DNA of 64,000 bases from Curtobacterium sp. 458 (GTDB taxonomy: Bacteria; Actinomycetota; Actinomycetes; Actinomycetales; Microbacteriaceae): contig NZ_CP129104.1 in assembly GCF_030406605.1 (NCBI RefSeq), positions 880,072 through 944,071 of the forward strand. The letters are read 5' to 3'. The translations under genes and the position numbers were made by a program. The notes under the pieces are model-generated. The model did not search any database, was not told the DNA's origin, and saw nothing but the letters and a program-made list of their open reading frames with translations. This document shows, one piece after another, positions 57,630 through 64,000 of the stretch (position 1 is its first letter; each line of letters starts with the position of its first letter).

Positions 57630-59126
57630 TCACTGCTCCGCTTCGAGGCGGTCGAGCATCAGCTCGTAGCGGTCGCGTCGTCGCCGGCGCAGCACCAGGG
57701 CCTGGACGGTCCCGACGGCGGGGACGACCACCACGAGGCCGGTGAGCACGGTGCTCACGACGCCGAAGACGCTGTGCCCGGCTGCGTCCACGTCGCCGAC
57801 GAGGGTCGGGAAGTTCGCCCAGATCAGGACGGCCGACGCGACCAGCCCCGCGAAGCCGAGCAGGGGCGCGACGACGGTGTTCCAGACGCGGAGGTCGGCT
57901 CGGTTGCGGCGGAAGTAGACGACGACGGCGAGGCTCGTGGCCGCCATGAGCACGGCGATGCCGAGCGTGGCGACGCCGGAGAACCAGCTGAAGACCTGCA
58001 GGACGGGGTCGAGGCCGAGGACGGCGAACAGCGCGGTGAGCACGACGGCGGTGACGGTCTGGACGACGCTCGAGGTGTGCGGGGAGGCGTGTCGTCGGTG
58101 CACGAGGCCGAGGCGACCGGGGAGCAGTGCGGCGTTCGCCATCGCGTGCTGGTAGCGGGTGATGACGTTGTGGAACGAGAGGACGCAGGCGAACATGCTC
58201 GTCAGCAGCAGGACGTTGAGGACCGCTTCGCCGACACCGCCGATGTACCGGGCCGCCGTGGTGAGGATGAGCGACCCCGGGTCCTCCGCCGCCTCGGCCA
58301 GCACCCCGTCCGGTCCCCAGGCCATCACGAGGGCCCACGACGCGAGGGTGTAGAAGACCCCGATGCCGATCACGGCCGCGTAGGTCGCGCGGGGGATCGT
58401 GCGGTCGGGGTCCTTCGCCTCGTCGCGGAAGATCGCGGTGGCCTCGAAGCCGATGAACGCCGCGATCGCGAACATCAGTCCGACACCGGGCGAGCCGGAC
58501 ACGACCTGCGACGGCGCGAACGGCGCGAGCGACAGCCCGTCGGCGCCGCCCCGGAACACCACGGCGGCGACGAGGACGAGCACGATGCCGACCTCGGCGA
58601 CGAGCAGGACCCCGAGGACCTTGCTCGACAGGTCGATGTGCCGGTAGCCGAGGACGCCGACGAGCACGACCACGGCGAGCGACCAGACGTACCAGGGCAC
58701 GTCCGGCGCGCCGAGGCCCGCGACGGTGACGCCGAGCAGGTACCCCATGTACGCGTGCACGGCCACCTGGATCGTCGTGTACGTCAGGAGGGCGAGCGTC
58801 GCGGCCCCCGCGCCGGCCGGACGTCCGAGTCCGTGCCCGACGAACGTGAAGAAGGCGCCGGGCCGCGGCAGGTGACGGGTCATCGCGGCGAGCCCGACGG
58901 AGAACAGCAGGAGCACCACGGCCGAGACGGCGTAGAGCGCCGGGAACCCGACGCCGTTGCCGAGCAGCATGCCGAGCGGGGCTGCGCCGCCGACGACGGT
59001 GAGCGGTGCGGCGGCCGCGACGACCATGAAGACGATCGCGGTGACGCCGAGGGAGCCGTGCATGGCCCGGCCGTGCGGGGCGGGGAGCGCTCCGAGTGAC
59101 GCGGGGTCCTTCGTGATGCTGGACAT
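57630..59126 (-). CDS. APC family amino acid/amine permease
   Basis: 498 residues from ATG at 59126, 12 membrane spans. GSLGVTAIVFMVVAAAAPLTVVGGAAPLG opens the APC fold; AIAAFIGFEATAIFRDEAKDPDRTIPRATYAAV is the TM6-7 signature (GFE-T). It ends with basic RRRRRDRYEL. Position directly upstream of the amine oxidase on the same strand makes import of its amine or amino-acid substrate likely. A longer frame to 59288 is not conserved. Confidence 0.92.
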   Translation of the reverse strand: MSSITKDPASLGALPAPHGRAMHGSLGVTAIVFMVVAAAAPLTVVGGAAPLGMLLGNGVGFPALYAVSAVVLLLFSVGLAAMTRHLPRPGAFFTFVGHGLGRPAGAGAATLALLTYTTIQVAVHAYMGYLLGVTVAGLGAPDVPWYVWSLAVVVLVGVLGYRHIDLSSKVLGVLLVAEVGIVLVLVAAVVFRGGADGLSLAPFAPSQVVSGSPGVGLMFAIAAFIGFEATAIFRDEAKDPDRTIPRATYAAVIGIGVFYTLASWALVMAWGPDGVLAEAAEDPGSLILTTAARYIGGVGEAVLNVLLLTSMFACVLSFHNVITRYQHAMANAALLPGRLGLVHRRHASPHTSSVVQTVTAVVLTALFAVLGLDPVLQVFSWFSGVATLGIAVLMAATSLAVVVYFRRNRADLRVWNTVVAPLLGFAGLVASAVLIWANFPTLVGDVDAAGHSVFGVVSTVLTGLVVVVPAVGTVQALVLRRRRRDRYELMLDRLEAEQ

Positions 59127-59319
59127 CGTGGCCTTCCGGTTCGGGTGGCTTCGGGGGTCGGCACCACGGTCCCGCGCCGCCGTTGCGGCCACGTACCGCC
59201 GAGGTGAAACCCGGTCGCACCCGAACGGGACACCTTCGTCGCCGGCGTCCCGTTCCGCCGGTACCTGCCCGAAACACGGCCGCCACACCGGGGCAACGCG
59301 CGGGCCCTACCGTGGCCGG

Positions 59320-60846
59320 GTGACCGCCCTCGACCGTGCGATAGCCCACCCGCCCCGGGTGCCGGGCGTCGGTGCGGGTTCGCCCGTCGACGGACTCTCG
59401 CGACGCAGTGTCGGGCCGGTCGACGTGCTCGCGCAGTCGGTCTCCGCGGTGGCCCCGTCCGCCGCCGCGACCACGATCCCGGTGCTCGTCGCGTCCGTCG
59501 CCGGCAGCGGTGCGACGTGGTCGCTGCTGGCGGCGATGGCGCTCTCGTTCCTGGTCGGACGCACCGTGAACGAGTTCGTCCGCCGCGTCGCGGGCCCGGG
59601 CTCCCTCTACACGTACGTGTCCCTCGGCCTCGGACCGGTCGCGGGCGTGGTGTGCGGTGCAGCGCTGCTCCTCGGCTCGGGGTGCATCGCGGTGTTCTCG
59701 CTGACGGGGACCGGCTACTACCTCGAGTACGTGCTGTCGCGATTCGTCCCGCTCGGGAACGGCGGTGTGCTCGTCACCGTGCTCGTGGTCCTCGTCACGG
59801 GGGCCGTCGTGTTCGCCGTGACGGCCGTCGGCGTCCGGCTGTCGACCCGTCTGACGCTGCTCGTCGAGACCGTCTCGGTGGCGGTGATCGCGGTGCTCGT
59901 CATCGCCCTGCTGGCCCGCAGCGGACCGCCGAACCTCGGGGCGGTCGCACTCGGCCCCGTCATGCCGGCGCCGTTCTCCGTCGGGACCGCACTCGCCGTC
60001 ACCGCGTTCGTCGGCTTCGAGAGCGCGTCGGTGCTCGGCGTCGAGGCCCGCCGCCCGTTCGCCACGATCCCGCGCGCGATCTCGTGGACCGTCCTGCTCG
60101 CCGGCGTCCTCTACCTCGGCAGCGCCGTGGCCCAGCAGTCCGGTTTCGCGGCGGTGGGAGCAGAACTCGCGACGAGCGCCTCGCCGGTGAACGAGCTCGC
60201 CGTCGCCTCGGGTGTGGGCTGGGTCGGGTGGGTGCTCGACCTCGCGATCGCGGCCTCGTTCGCGGCGTGCGCGATCGCGTCGACGACCGCGCTCGTCCGG
60301 GTGCTCTTCGCGATGGGCCGCGAGGGCGTGCTCCCCCGTGTGTTCGGTCGGACGTCCCCGCGCTTCCGGACGCCGTTCGTCGCGGGGATCGTGGCGAGCG
60401 TCGTCCTGACCGCGGTCCCGGTCGCAGGACTGACCGCGGGCGTCGCGACGTGGACGCTCATGGAGACCGAACTCGCCGTCGCCGCACTCGGGTACCTCGT
60501 CGCCTACGCGCTCACCTGCGTCGCCGCGCCGGTGTTCCTCCGTCGGATCGGCGAGCTGACCGCCCGGGTCGCGACCGTCGCGGTCGTGACGGCGGCGCTC
60601 CTGACGGGAGTCCTCGTGGTCTACGCCGGGGTCGAGGCGACGAGCGACCGGTGGCCCGCCGTCGCGCTGGTCGTCGGAGTGGTCGCCGTCGTCCTGCTCG
60701 CCTTCGCGGTCGTGACCCGACGGCGTCCGTGGCGGCGCGCGAGGAGCCGGGCCGTGTGGGACGTGCCCGTCGAGACGGACCTCCTGGGTGCCTCCCGGCT
60801 GCGCCCCGACGACCCCGACCGGACCGGCCGAGGCGACCGGCCGTGA
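59320..60846 (+). CDS. APC family amino acid/amine permease, second copy
   Basis: 508 residues from GTG at 59320, about 12 spans. SRRSVGPVDVLAQSVSAVAPSAAATTIPVLV, AVTAFVGFESASVLGVEARRPFATIPRAISWTVLLAGVLY and RVLFAMGREGVLPRVFGR match the APC family, another branch than the permease at 57.6 kb. Divergent from that permease; its stop overlaps the IclR start (GTGA). Probably transports an amine or amino acid for the same pathway. Confidence 0.9.
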   Translation: MTALDRAIAHPPRVPGVGAGSPVDGLSRRSVGPVDVLAQSVSAVAPSAAATTIPVLVASVAGSGATWSLLAAMALSFLVGRTVNEFVRRVAGPGSLYTYVSLGLGPVAGVVCGAALLLGSGCIAVFSLTGTGYYLEYVLSRFVPLGNGGVLVTVLVVLVTGAVVFAVTAVGVRLSTRLTLLVETVSVAVIAVLVIALLARSGPPNLGAVALGPVMPAPFSVGTALAVTAFVGFESASVLGVEARRPFATIPRAISWTVLLAGVLYLGSAVAQQSGFAAVGAELATSASPVNELAVASGVGWVGWVLDLAIAASFAACAIASTTALVRVLFAMGREGVLPRVFGRTSPRFRTPFVAGIVASVVLTAVPVAGLTAGVATWTLMETELAVAALGYLVAYALTCVAAPVFLRRIGELTARVATVAVVTAALLTGVLVVYAGVEATSDRWPAVALVVGVVAVVLLAFAVVTRRRPWRRARSRAVWDVPVETDLLGASRLRPDDPDRTGRGDRP

Positions 60847-61493
60847 GCGACCCCGGCCTGCGCGCACGCCAGCCGAAGGCGATCCAGAACGCCTTCGCCG
60901 TGCTCGAGGCCGTCGCCGCATCGGGACCGGGGACCACCGCGCAGCAGGTGTCCGAGGCACTCGGCATGCCACGGGCGACGACCTACCGGCTCATCACGCT
61001 CCTCGTCGAGGACGAGTACCTGGTCCGCCTGTCCGACCTGCGGGGCTTCGCCCTCGGGCACAAGGTCGCCGAGCTGGCCGGGCTCGGGGCAGCGCCGTCC
61101 CTCCCGCCGCTGTCACGCGCGGTGCGGTCCGTCCTCGCCGAGGTCCGGTCGAGCGTCCGCGCCGGCGTGCACCTCGCCCGGTACGACGCCTCCGGGCTGG
61201 CCGACGTCGACGTGGACCCCGACTTCCCGCTCCTCGACGAGCGGGGGCTCCGCGCAGACCCCGGGGCGAGCGCGATGGGGCGACTGCACGCGCACGGCGG
61301 CACCGAGGTCGTCCGGCAGGTCGGCGCGTTCCGGTCCGGCTTCGGGTGCCTCGCGGTCCCGGTCCTCGACGAGCACGGTCTGCTGGTCGCCGGACTCACG
61401 CTGTCCGCCGCGGCGCCCCGGATCGACTCCCCCGGCGACCTCCTGCCGCTCCTGCAGCGTGGAGCCGACCGCCTCGAGCCGCTCCTCGCCTGA
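60843..61493 (+). CDS. IclR family transcriptional regulator, short effector domain
   Basis: 216 residues from GTG at 60843. HTH_IclR: AIQNAFAVLEAVAASGPGTTAQQVSEALGMPRATTYRLITLLVEDEYLVR at residues ~10-60. The effector domain is present (SSVRAGVHLARY ... GFGCLAVPVLDEHGLLVAGLTLSA) but about 35 residues shorter than the usual ~250. The missing part is around the GRLHA segment. Coupled to the second APC permease, so it likely controls the amine-use locus on both sides. Confidence 0.85.
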   Translation: MSDPGLRARQPKAIQNAFAVLEAVAASGPGTTAQQVSEALGMPRATTYRLITLLVEDEYLVRLSDLRGFALGHKVAELAGLGAAPSLPPLSRAVRSVLAEVRSSVRAGVHLARYDASGLADVDVDPDFPLLDERGLRADPGASAMGRLHAHGGTEVVRQVGAFRSGFGCLAVPVLDEHGLLVAGLTLSAAAPRIDSPGDLLPLLQRGADRLEPLLA

Positions 61494-61518
61494 CCCTCAG
61501 CGTCCTCGGAGCGCACTG

Positions 61519-61545
61519 TTGGCACTCTCTGGGTTCGAGTGCTAG
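61519..61545. promoter_or_regulatory. CIRCE element (HrcA operator)
   Basis: TTGGCACTC-N9-GAGTGCTAG matches the CIRCE consensus TTAGCACTC-N9-GAGTGCTAA at 16 of 18 positions. It overlaps a likely promoter, TTGGCA (61519-61524) and TAGAAC (61543-61548) with 18-bp spacing. Confidence 0.85.
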
Positions 61546-61556
61546 AACGGATGGCA

Positions 61557-61577
61557 GTTGAGTCGAGGGGACTCAAC
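61557..61577. promoter_or_regulatory. HAIR element (HspR operator)
   Basis: GTTGAGT-N7-ACTCAAC matches the HAIR consensus CTTGAGT-N7-ACTCAAG at every position but the outermost pair. It lies 12 bases after the CIRCE box, 28 bases before the hsp20 start. Confidence 0.85.
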
Positions 61578-61604
61578 GAGGATCACGTGAAGGAGTTGAC
61601 GACG

Positions 61605-62045
61605 ATGACGATGAACTTCGACCCGTTCCGCGAGCTCGACCGCCTCGCCGGATCCCTGCTCGGGAGCGCCGGCGGACCGCGTTCGATGCCGATGGACCTG
61701 TACCGCACCGGGGACCACTACGTCCTCGACGTCGACCTGCCGGGCATCGACCCGGGCAGCGTCGACGTCGACGTGGACGGCTCGGTCCTCACGATCCGCG
61801 CCGAGCGCACCCTCGGCGCCCCGGAGGGCTCGCAGTGGATCACGCGCGAGCGGCAGCCCGGCACGTTCGTCCGCCAGCTGACGCTCGGCGACCACCTCGA
61901 CGCCGGACGCATCACCGCGACCTACGACAACGGTGTGCTGAGCATCACGATCCCGGTCAAGGAGTCGGCGAAGCCGCGCAAGATCGAGGTCGCGGTGGGC
62001 AGCGGGTCCCAGCAGCTCGCCGTCGGCGGCGGGGCCTCCGAGTAG
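61605..62045 (+). CDS. Hsp20/alpha-crystallin family small heat-shock protein
   Basis: 146 residues from ATG at 61605 with AAGGAG 9 bases before. FDPFRELDRLAGSLL is the typical N-terminus; the alpha-crystallin domain spans residues ~30-125 (MDLYRTGDHYVLDVDLPGIDPGSVDVDVDGSVLTIRAER; FVRQLTLGDHLDAGRITATYDNGVLSITIPV). The C-terminal IxI-like anchor is weak (VAVGSGSQQLAV). An ATP-independent holdase in the cytosol. Expression should be repressed by HrcA and HspR at ordinary temperature. Confidence 0.95.
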   Translation: MTMNFDPFRELDRLAGSLLGSAGGPRSMPMDLYRTGDHYVLDVDLPGIDPGSVDVDVDGSVLTIRAERTLGAPEGSQWITRERQPGTFVRQLTLGDHLDAGRITATYDNGVLSITIPVKESAKPRKIEVAVGSGSQQLAVGGGASE

Positions 62046-62057
62046 GTCGGAGGCGCG

Positions 62058-62357
62058 ATGGCAGCACTCCTGAACGCGCTGCTCGCGATCGGGGCCGTGA
62101 CCGTCGCGCTCACCGCGACGAGTCTGGAGAGGCGGGTCGCCCTGGTGCTCGGGGCGACCGGCAGCACGGTCGGCGCGTTCCTCGCGTGGGTGGTCGCGCC
62201 GAGCGCGTTCTCCGGGTTCGTGCCGTGGGTCGCCGCCGTCCTCGGGACGGCGGCGCTCACGGCCGGCTGGAGCGTCGTCCGGCTCTACGACGGCGTCTTC
62301 GCCCCGCCGCCGGAACCGGCGGACGAGACCGGGACGATCGCGACGACCGCGCGGTGA
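62058..62357 (+). CDS. small membrane protein of unknown function
   Basis: 99 residues from ATG at 62058, 12 bases after the hsp20 stop with GGAGG nearby. Three hydrophobic spans (LLNALLAIGAVTVALTAT; RVALVLGATGSTVGAFLAWVV; WVAAVLGTAALTAGWSVVRL) and a short polar end. Likely co-transcribed with hsp20, so possibly heat-induced. No family recognised. Confidence 0.7.
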   Translation: MAALLNALLAIGAVTVALTATSLERRVALVLGATGSTVGAFLAWVVAPSAFSGFVPWVAAVLGTAALTAGWSVVRLYDGVFAPPPEPADETGTIATTAR

Positions 62358-62363
62358 CCGCAT

Positions 62364-62410
62364 GACGGACGGGCGCGCCCCGCTCAGCGGCACCGCGCCT
62401 CCCGTCCGTC
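62364..62410. terminator. hairpin with GACGGACGGG arms
   Basis: GACGGACGGGCGCG (62364-62377) pairs with CGCGCCTCCCGTCCGTC (62394-62410), leaving a 3-base bulge. It begins 7 bases after the membrane-protein stop and precedes the third 70-bp element. The arms match the other terminators in the window. Confidence 0.6.
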
Positions 62411-62424
62411 CGCCCCATCAGTCA

Positions 62425-62494
62425 ACGAAACGCGCGCGTTCCGACATCGCACCGGTCGATCGACGGGTGCCACGTCGGAACGCGCGCGTTTCGT
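62425..62494. repeat. 70-bp inverted-repeat element, copy 3
   Basis: Perfect 18-bp terminal inverted repeats ACGAAACGCGCGCGTTCC / GGAACGCGCGCGTTTCGT, with GGTCGATCGACGGG in the middle. It ends 9 bases before the manganese catalase stop. Copies 1 and 2 are at 9166-9235 and 39852-39921. Confidence 0.88.
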
Positions 62495-62502
62495 TCCGCG
62501 GA

Positions 62503-63384
62503 CTACTCCTTGTTGAGCTTGTCCTGCACCGTGCCGGCCGTCTTCTCGACGACGTTCGGGAGCTCGGTCGTGCCGTAGAACCGGACGTCCGGATGCGTGG
62601 GCGGCGGCATCGGCGACGAGGTCGTCGGACCGTCGTGGTACGTGTACTCGCCCTTGCCGTCGAACGAGGGGCCGCTCGCCCACGGGCCGTTCGCCGCCTC
62701 CTTGCCGTCGGAGAAGTTGAGGTACTGGTAGTTGACCTCCTGGTTCTCCTTCGCCTGCGGGAAGTTGCTCGGCACCGGGAAGTCCTCGATGCCCTTCTCG
62801 CGGAGCTCCGCGGCGGCCGTCGCCCACATGTTCTGGTGCATGGTGTCGCGCGCGAGCAGGAACGACAGGAGGTCCCGGACCCCGGCGTCGTCGGTCTGGT
62901 GGTAGAGCCGCGCGACCTGCACGCGGCCCTGCATCTCGGCGTTCGCGTTCGCCGTGAAGTCGGCGAGCAGGTTGCCGCTCGCGGTGATGAACGACCCCTG
63001 CCAGGGGTTGCCGTTGCTGTCGACCGGACGTGCGCCGGCTCCGGCGACGATGCCCTGCTGGACGTCCGTGCCACCGACGATCGCCGCGACGGTCGGGTCG
63101 TCCTGCACGGCGTCCTCGGTGATGCCGAGCGGGCTCTTCTCGAGCAGCTGCGCGATCATCGTCGCGAGCATCTCGACGTGGCCCATCTCCTCCGCGCCGA
63201 TGCCGAACACCAGGTCGCGGTACTTGCCGGGCATGTGCATGTTCCACGCCTGGAACTGGTACTGCAGGGCGACGGTGATCTCGCCGTACTGACCGCCGAG
63301 CACCTCCTGCAGCTTGCGCGCGTAGACGGCGTCGGGCTTGTCGGGCGTGGACTTGAACTGGAGTTCCTGCTTGTGGAAGTACAA
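62503..63384 (-). CDS. manganese catalase family protein
   Basis: 293 residues from TTG at 63384 (LYFHKQELQF), with AGGAG 6-7 bases upstream; no ATG or GTG gives the correct N-terminus. Breaks down H2O2 with a di-manganese site. Ligand segments: GGQYGEITVALQYQFQAWN, GIGAEEMGHVEMLATMI and LLARDTMHQNMWA. The C-terminal ~90 residues are a family-typical extension. Probably in an operon with the SDR upstream (32 bases). Confidence 0.92.
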   Translation of the reverse strand: MYFHKQELQFKSTPDKPDAVYARKLQEVLGGQYGEITVALQYQFQAWNMHMPGKYRDLVFGIGAEEMGHVEMLATMIAQLLEKSPLGITEDAVQDDPTVAAIVGGTDVQQGIVAGAGARPVDSNGNPWQGSFITASGNLLADFTANANAEMQGRVQVARLYHQTDDAGVRDLLSFLLARDTMHQNMWATAAAELREKGIEDFPVPSNFPQAKENQEVNYQYLNFSDGKEAANGPWASGPSFDGKGEYTYHDGPTTSSPMPPPTHPDVRFYGTTELPNVVEKTAGTVQDKLNKE

Positions 63385-63416
63385 ATCGTGCTCCTGTCTT
63401 CGTTCGGTGGTGCGGT

Positions 63417-64000
63417 TCAGAGGATCGGGGTACCGCCGGTGACGGCGACGCGCGCACCGGAGACGTAGCTGCCGTCGTCGCTCGCGAGCAGCACGTACAC
63501 CGGGGCGAGCTCCGCGGGCTGTCCGGGACGGCCGAGCGGGGTCTGCTTCCCGAACTGCTCGACCTCCTCCGGAGGCATGGTCGAGGGGATCAGCGGCGTC
63601 CAGATCGGCCCGGGCGCGACGCTGTTGACGCGGATGCCACGCGGGCCGAGCAGCTGCGCCAGCGCTGCCGAGAGGTTCGCGACGCCCGCCTTCGTGACGT
63701 CGTACGGCGCGAGGTCGGGCTTCGGGTTGTCCGAGTTCACCGAGCTCGACCCGATGATCGCCGAGCCGGGGCCGAGGTGCGGCAGCGCGGCCTTGACGAG
63801 GTGGAAGTAGGCGCTGAGGTTGGTCGCGAGGGTGTGGTCCCACTCCGCGTCGCTGATCTCCTCGATCGTCTCGTGCGTCATCTGGTACGCCGCGTTGTTC
63901 ACGAGGACGTCGAGCCCGCCGAGTTGCTCCACCGCGGTGGCGACGACGGACCGGCAGTACGCGGGGTCGCTGACGTCGCCGGGCAGCAGGACCGCCGCCC
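63417..64000 (-). CDS. SDR family oxidoreductase (glucose 1-dehydrogenase-like), 5' truncated by window edge
   Basis: The stop is at 63417 and the frame is open to 64000; the start is outside the window. LDVLVNNAAYQMTHETIEEISDAEWDHTLATNL (NNAA motif), SSSVNSDNPKPDLAPYDVTKAGV (catalytic Ser, YxxxK) and RVNSVAPGPIWTPLI are classical SDR. Relatives near manganese catalase in actinobacteria are of the GsiB/YhxC-like general-stress SDR group. Precedes the catalase on the same strand; stress operon inferred. Confidence 0.88.
   Translation of the reverse strand, partial: AAVLLPGDVSDPAYCRSVVATAVEQLGGLDVLVNNAAYQMTHETIEEISDAEWDHTLATNLSAYFHLVKAALPHLGPGSAIIGSSSVNSDNPKPDLAPYDVTKAGVANLSAALAQLLGPRGIRVNSVAPGPIWTPLIPSTMPPEEVEQFGKQTPLGRPGQPAELAPVYVLLASDDGSYVSGARVAVTGGTPIL

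Overview
The window is very GC-rich throughout and densely packed with mostly well-known housekeeping and metabolic genes. GTG starts and 1-4 base stop/start overlaps (GTGA, ATGA, TGATG) are common. The gene content points to a high-GC Gram-positive actinobacterium, and I infer the family Microbacteriaceae (Curtobacterium-like). The supporting genes are the coproporphyrin-dependent haem route (chdC, cgoX, cpfC with a C-terminal cysteine cluster), NucS mismatch endonuclease, an actinobacterial-type ATP-phosphofructokinase, a HrcA/HspR-type heat-shock operator region and a fused PutA. I saw no rRNA, tRNA, CRISPR array, integrase or transposase. The taxonomic name is inference.

Region by region. 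1-6.0 kb: end of a short-chain dehydrogenase, a small membrane protein, a RibD_C-type reductase, a tyrosine phosphatase and the large bifunctional proline-catabolic PutA. PutA is divergent from a MarR regulator, with a palindromic site between them. 6.6-8.5 kb: YceI / ECF sigma / zinc anti-sigma operon. 8.6-15.3 kb: MOSC protein, epimerase, a His-rich mini-protein with a zinc-regulator-like box over its ribosome binding site, a DNA glycosylase, phosphofructokinase, an MDR oxidoreductase, a GntR regulator and an ABC ATPase. 15.3-26.7 kb: the haem cluster. hemE-cgoX, three small membrane genes, then chdC-cpfC-hemC-hemD-hemB-hemL run on the minus strand and hemA is divergent, so the whole route from glutamyl-tRNA to haem is here apart from tRNA charging. 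26.8-30.5 kb: Nudix, a small acidic repeat protein, a lipoprotein, an acetyltransferase, a secreted protein and a phosphotransferase. 30.5-36.3 kb: a beta-lactamase-like protein with a degenerate active site, an M13 peptidase, a uracil-xanthine permease and a MATE exporter. 36.5-42 kb: LacI regulator divergent from an MFS transporter across a perfect operator, nucS, a HAD phosphatase and a second MFS transporter. 42-48.2 kb: a GT39-like membrane glycosyltransferase, an NmrA-like protein, a P-loop kinase, a VOC protein, an unrecognised two-gene unit, Nudix and TetR. 48.4-54 kb: carboxylesterase divergent from a sugar isomerase / Gfo-Idh-MocA dehydrogenase pair, a DUF1801 protein, an AlaX-like protein and a TetR. 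54.1-61.5 kb: MarR with a small protein, then a Met/His-rich membrane protein with a copper amine oxidase and APC permease, divergent from a second APC permease and an IclR regulator (an amine-use locus). 61.5-64 kb: an Hsp20 gene under adjacent CIRCE and HAIR boxes, a small membrane protein, a manganese catalase and a partial SDR.

The most unusual features are non-coding. Three copies of an exactly 70-bp intergenic element share 17-18-bp terminal inverted repeats and a central GTCGATCGAC palindrome. An exact 12-mer (CGGGAGGCACGG) recurs five times, always between genes. Hairpin terminators share GACGGGAGGC-type arms. Two tandem arrays reiterate the stop codon of the gene they follow. Mutually exclusive hairpins precede the unknown two-gene unit at 46.2-47.1 kb. 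Every gap longer than 300 bases would have been listed; there are none.
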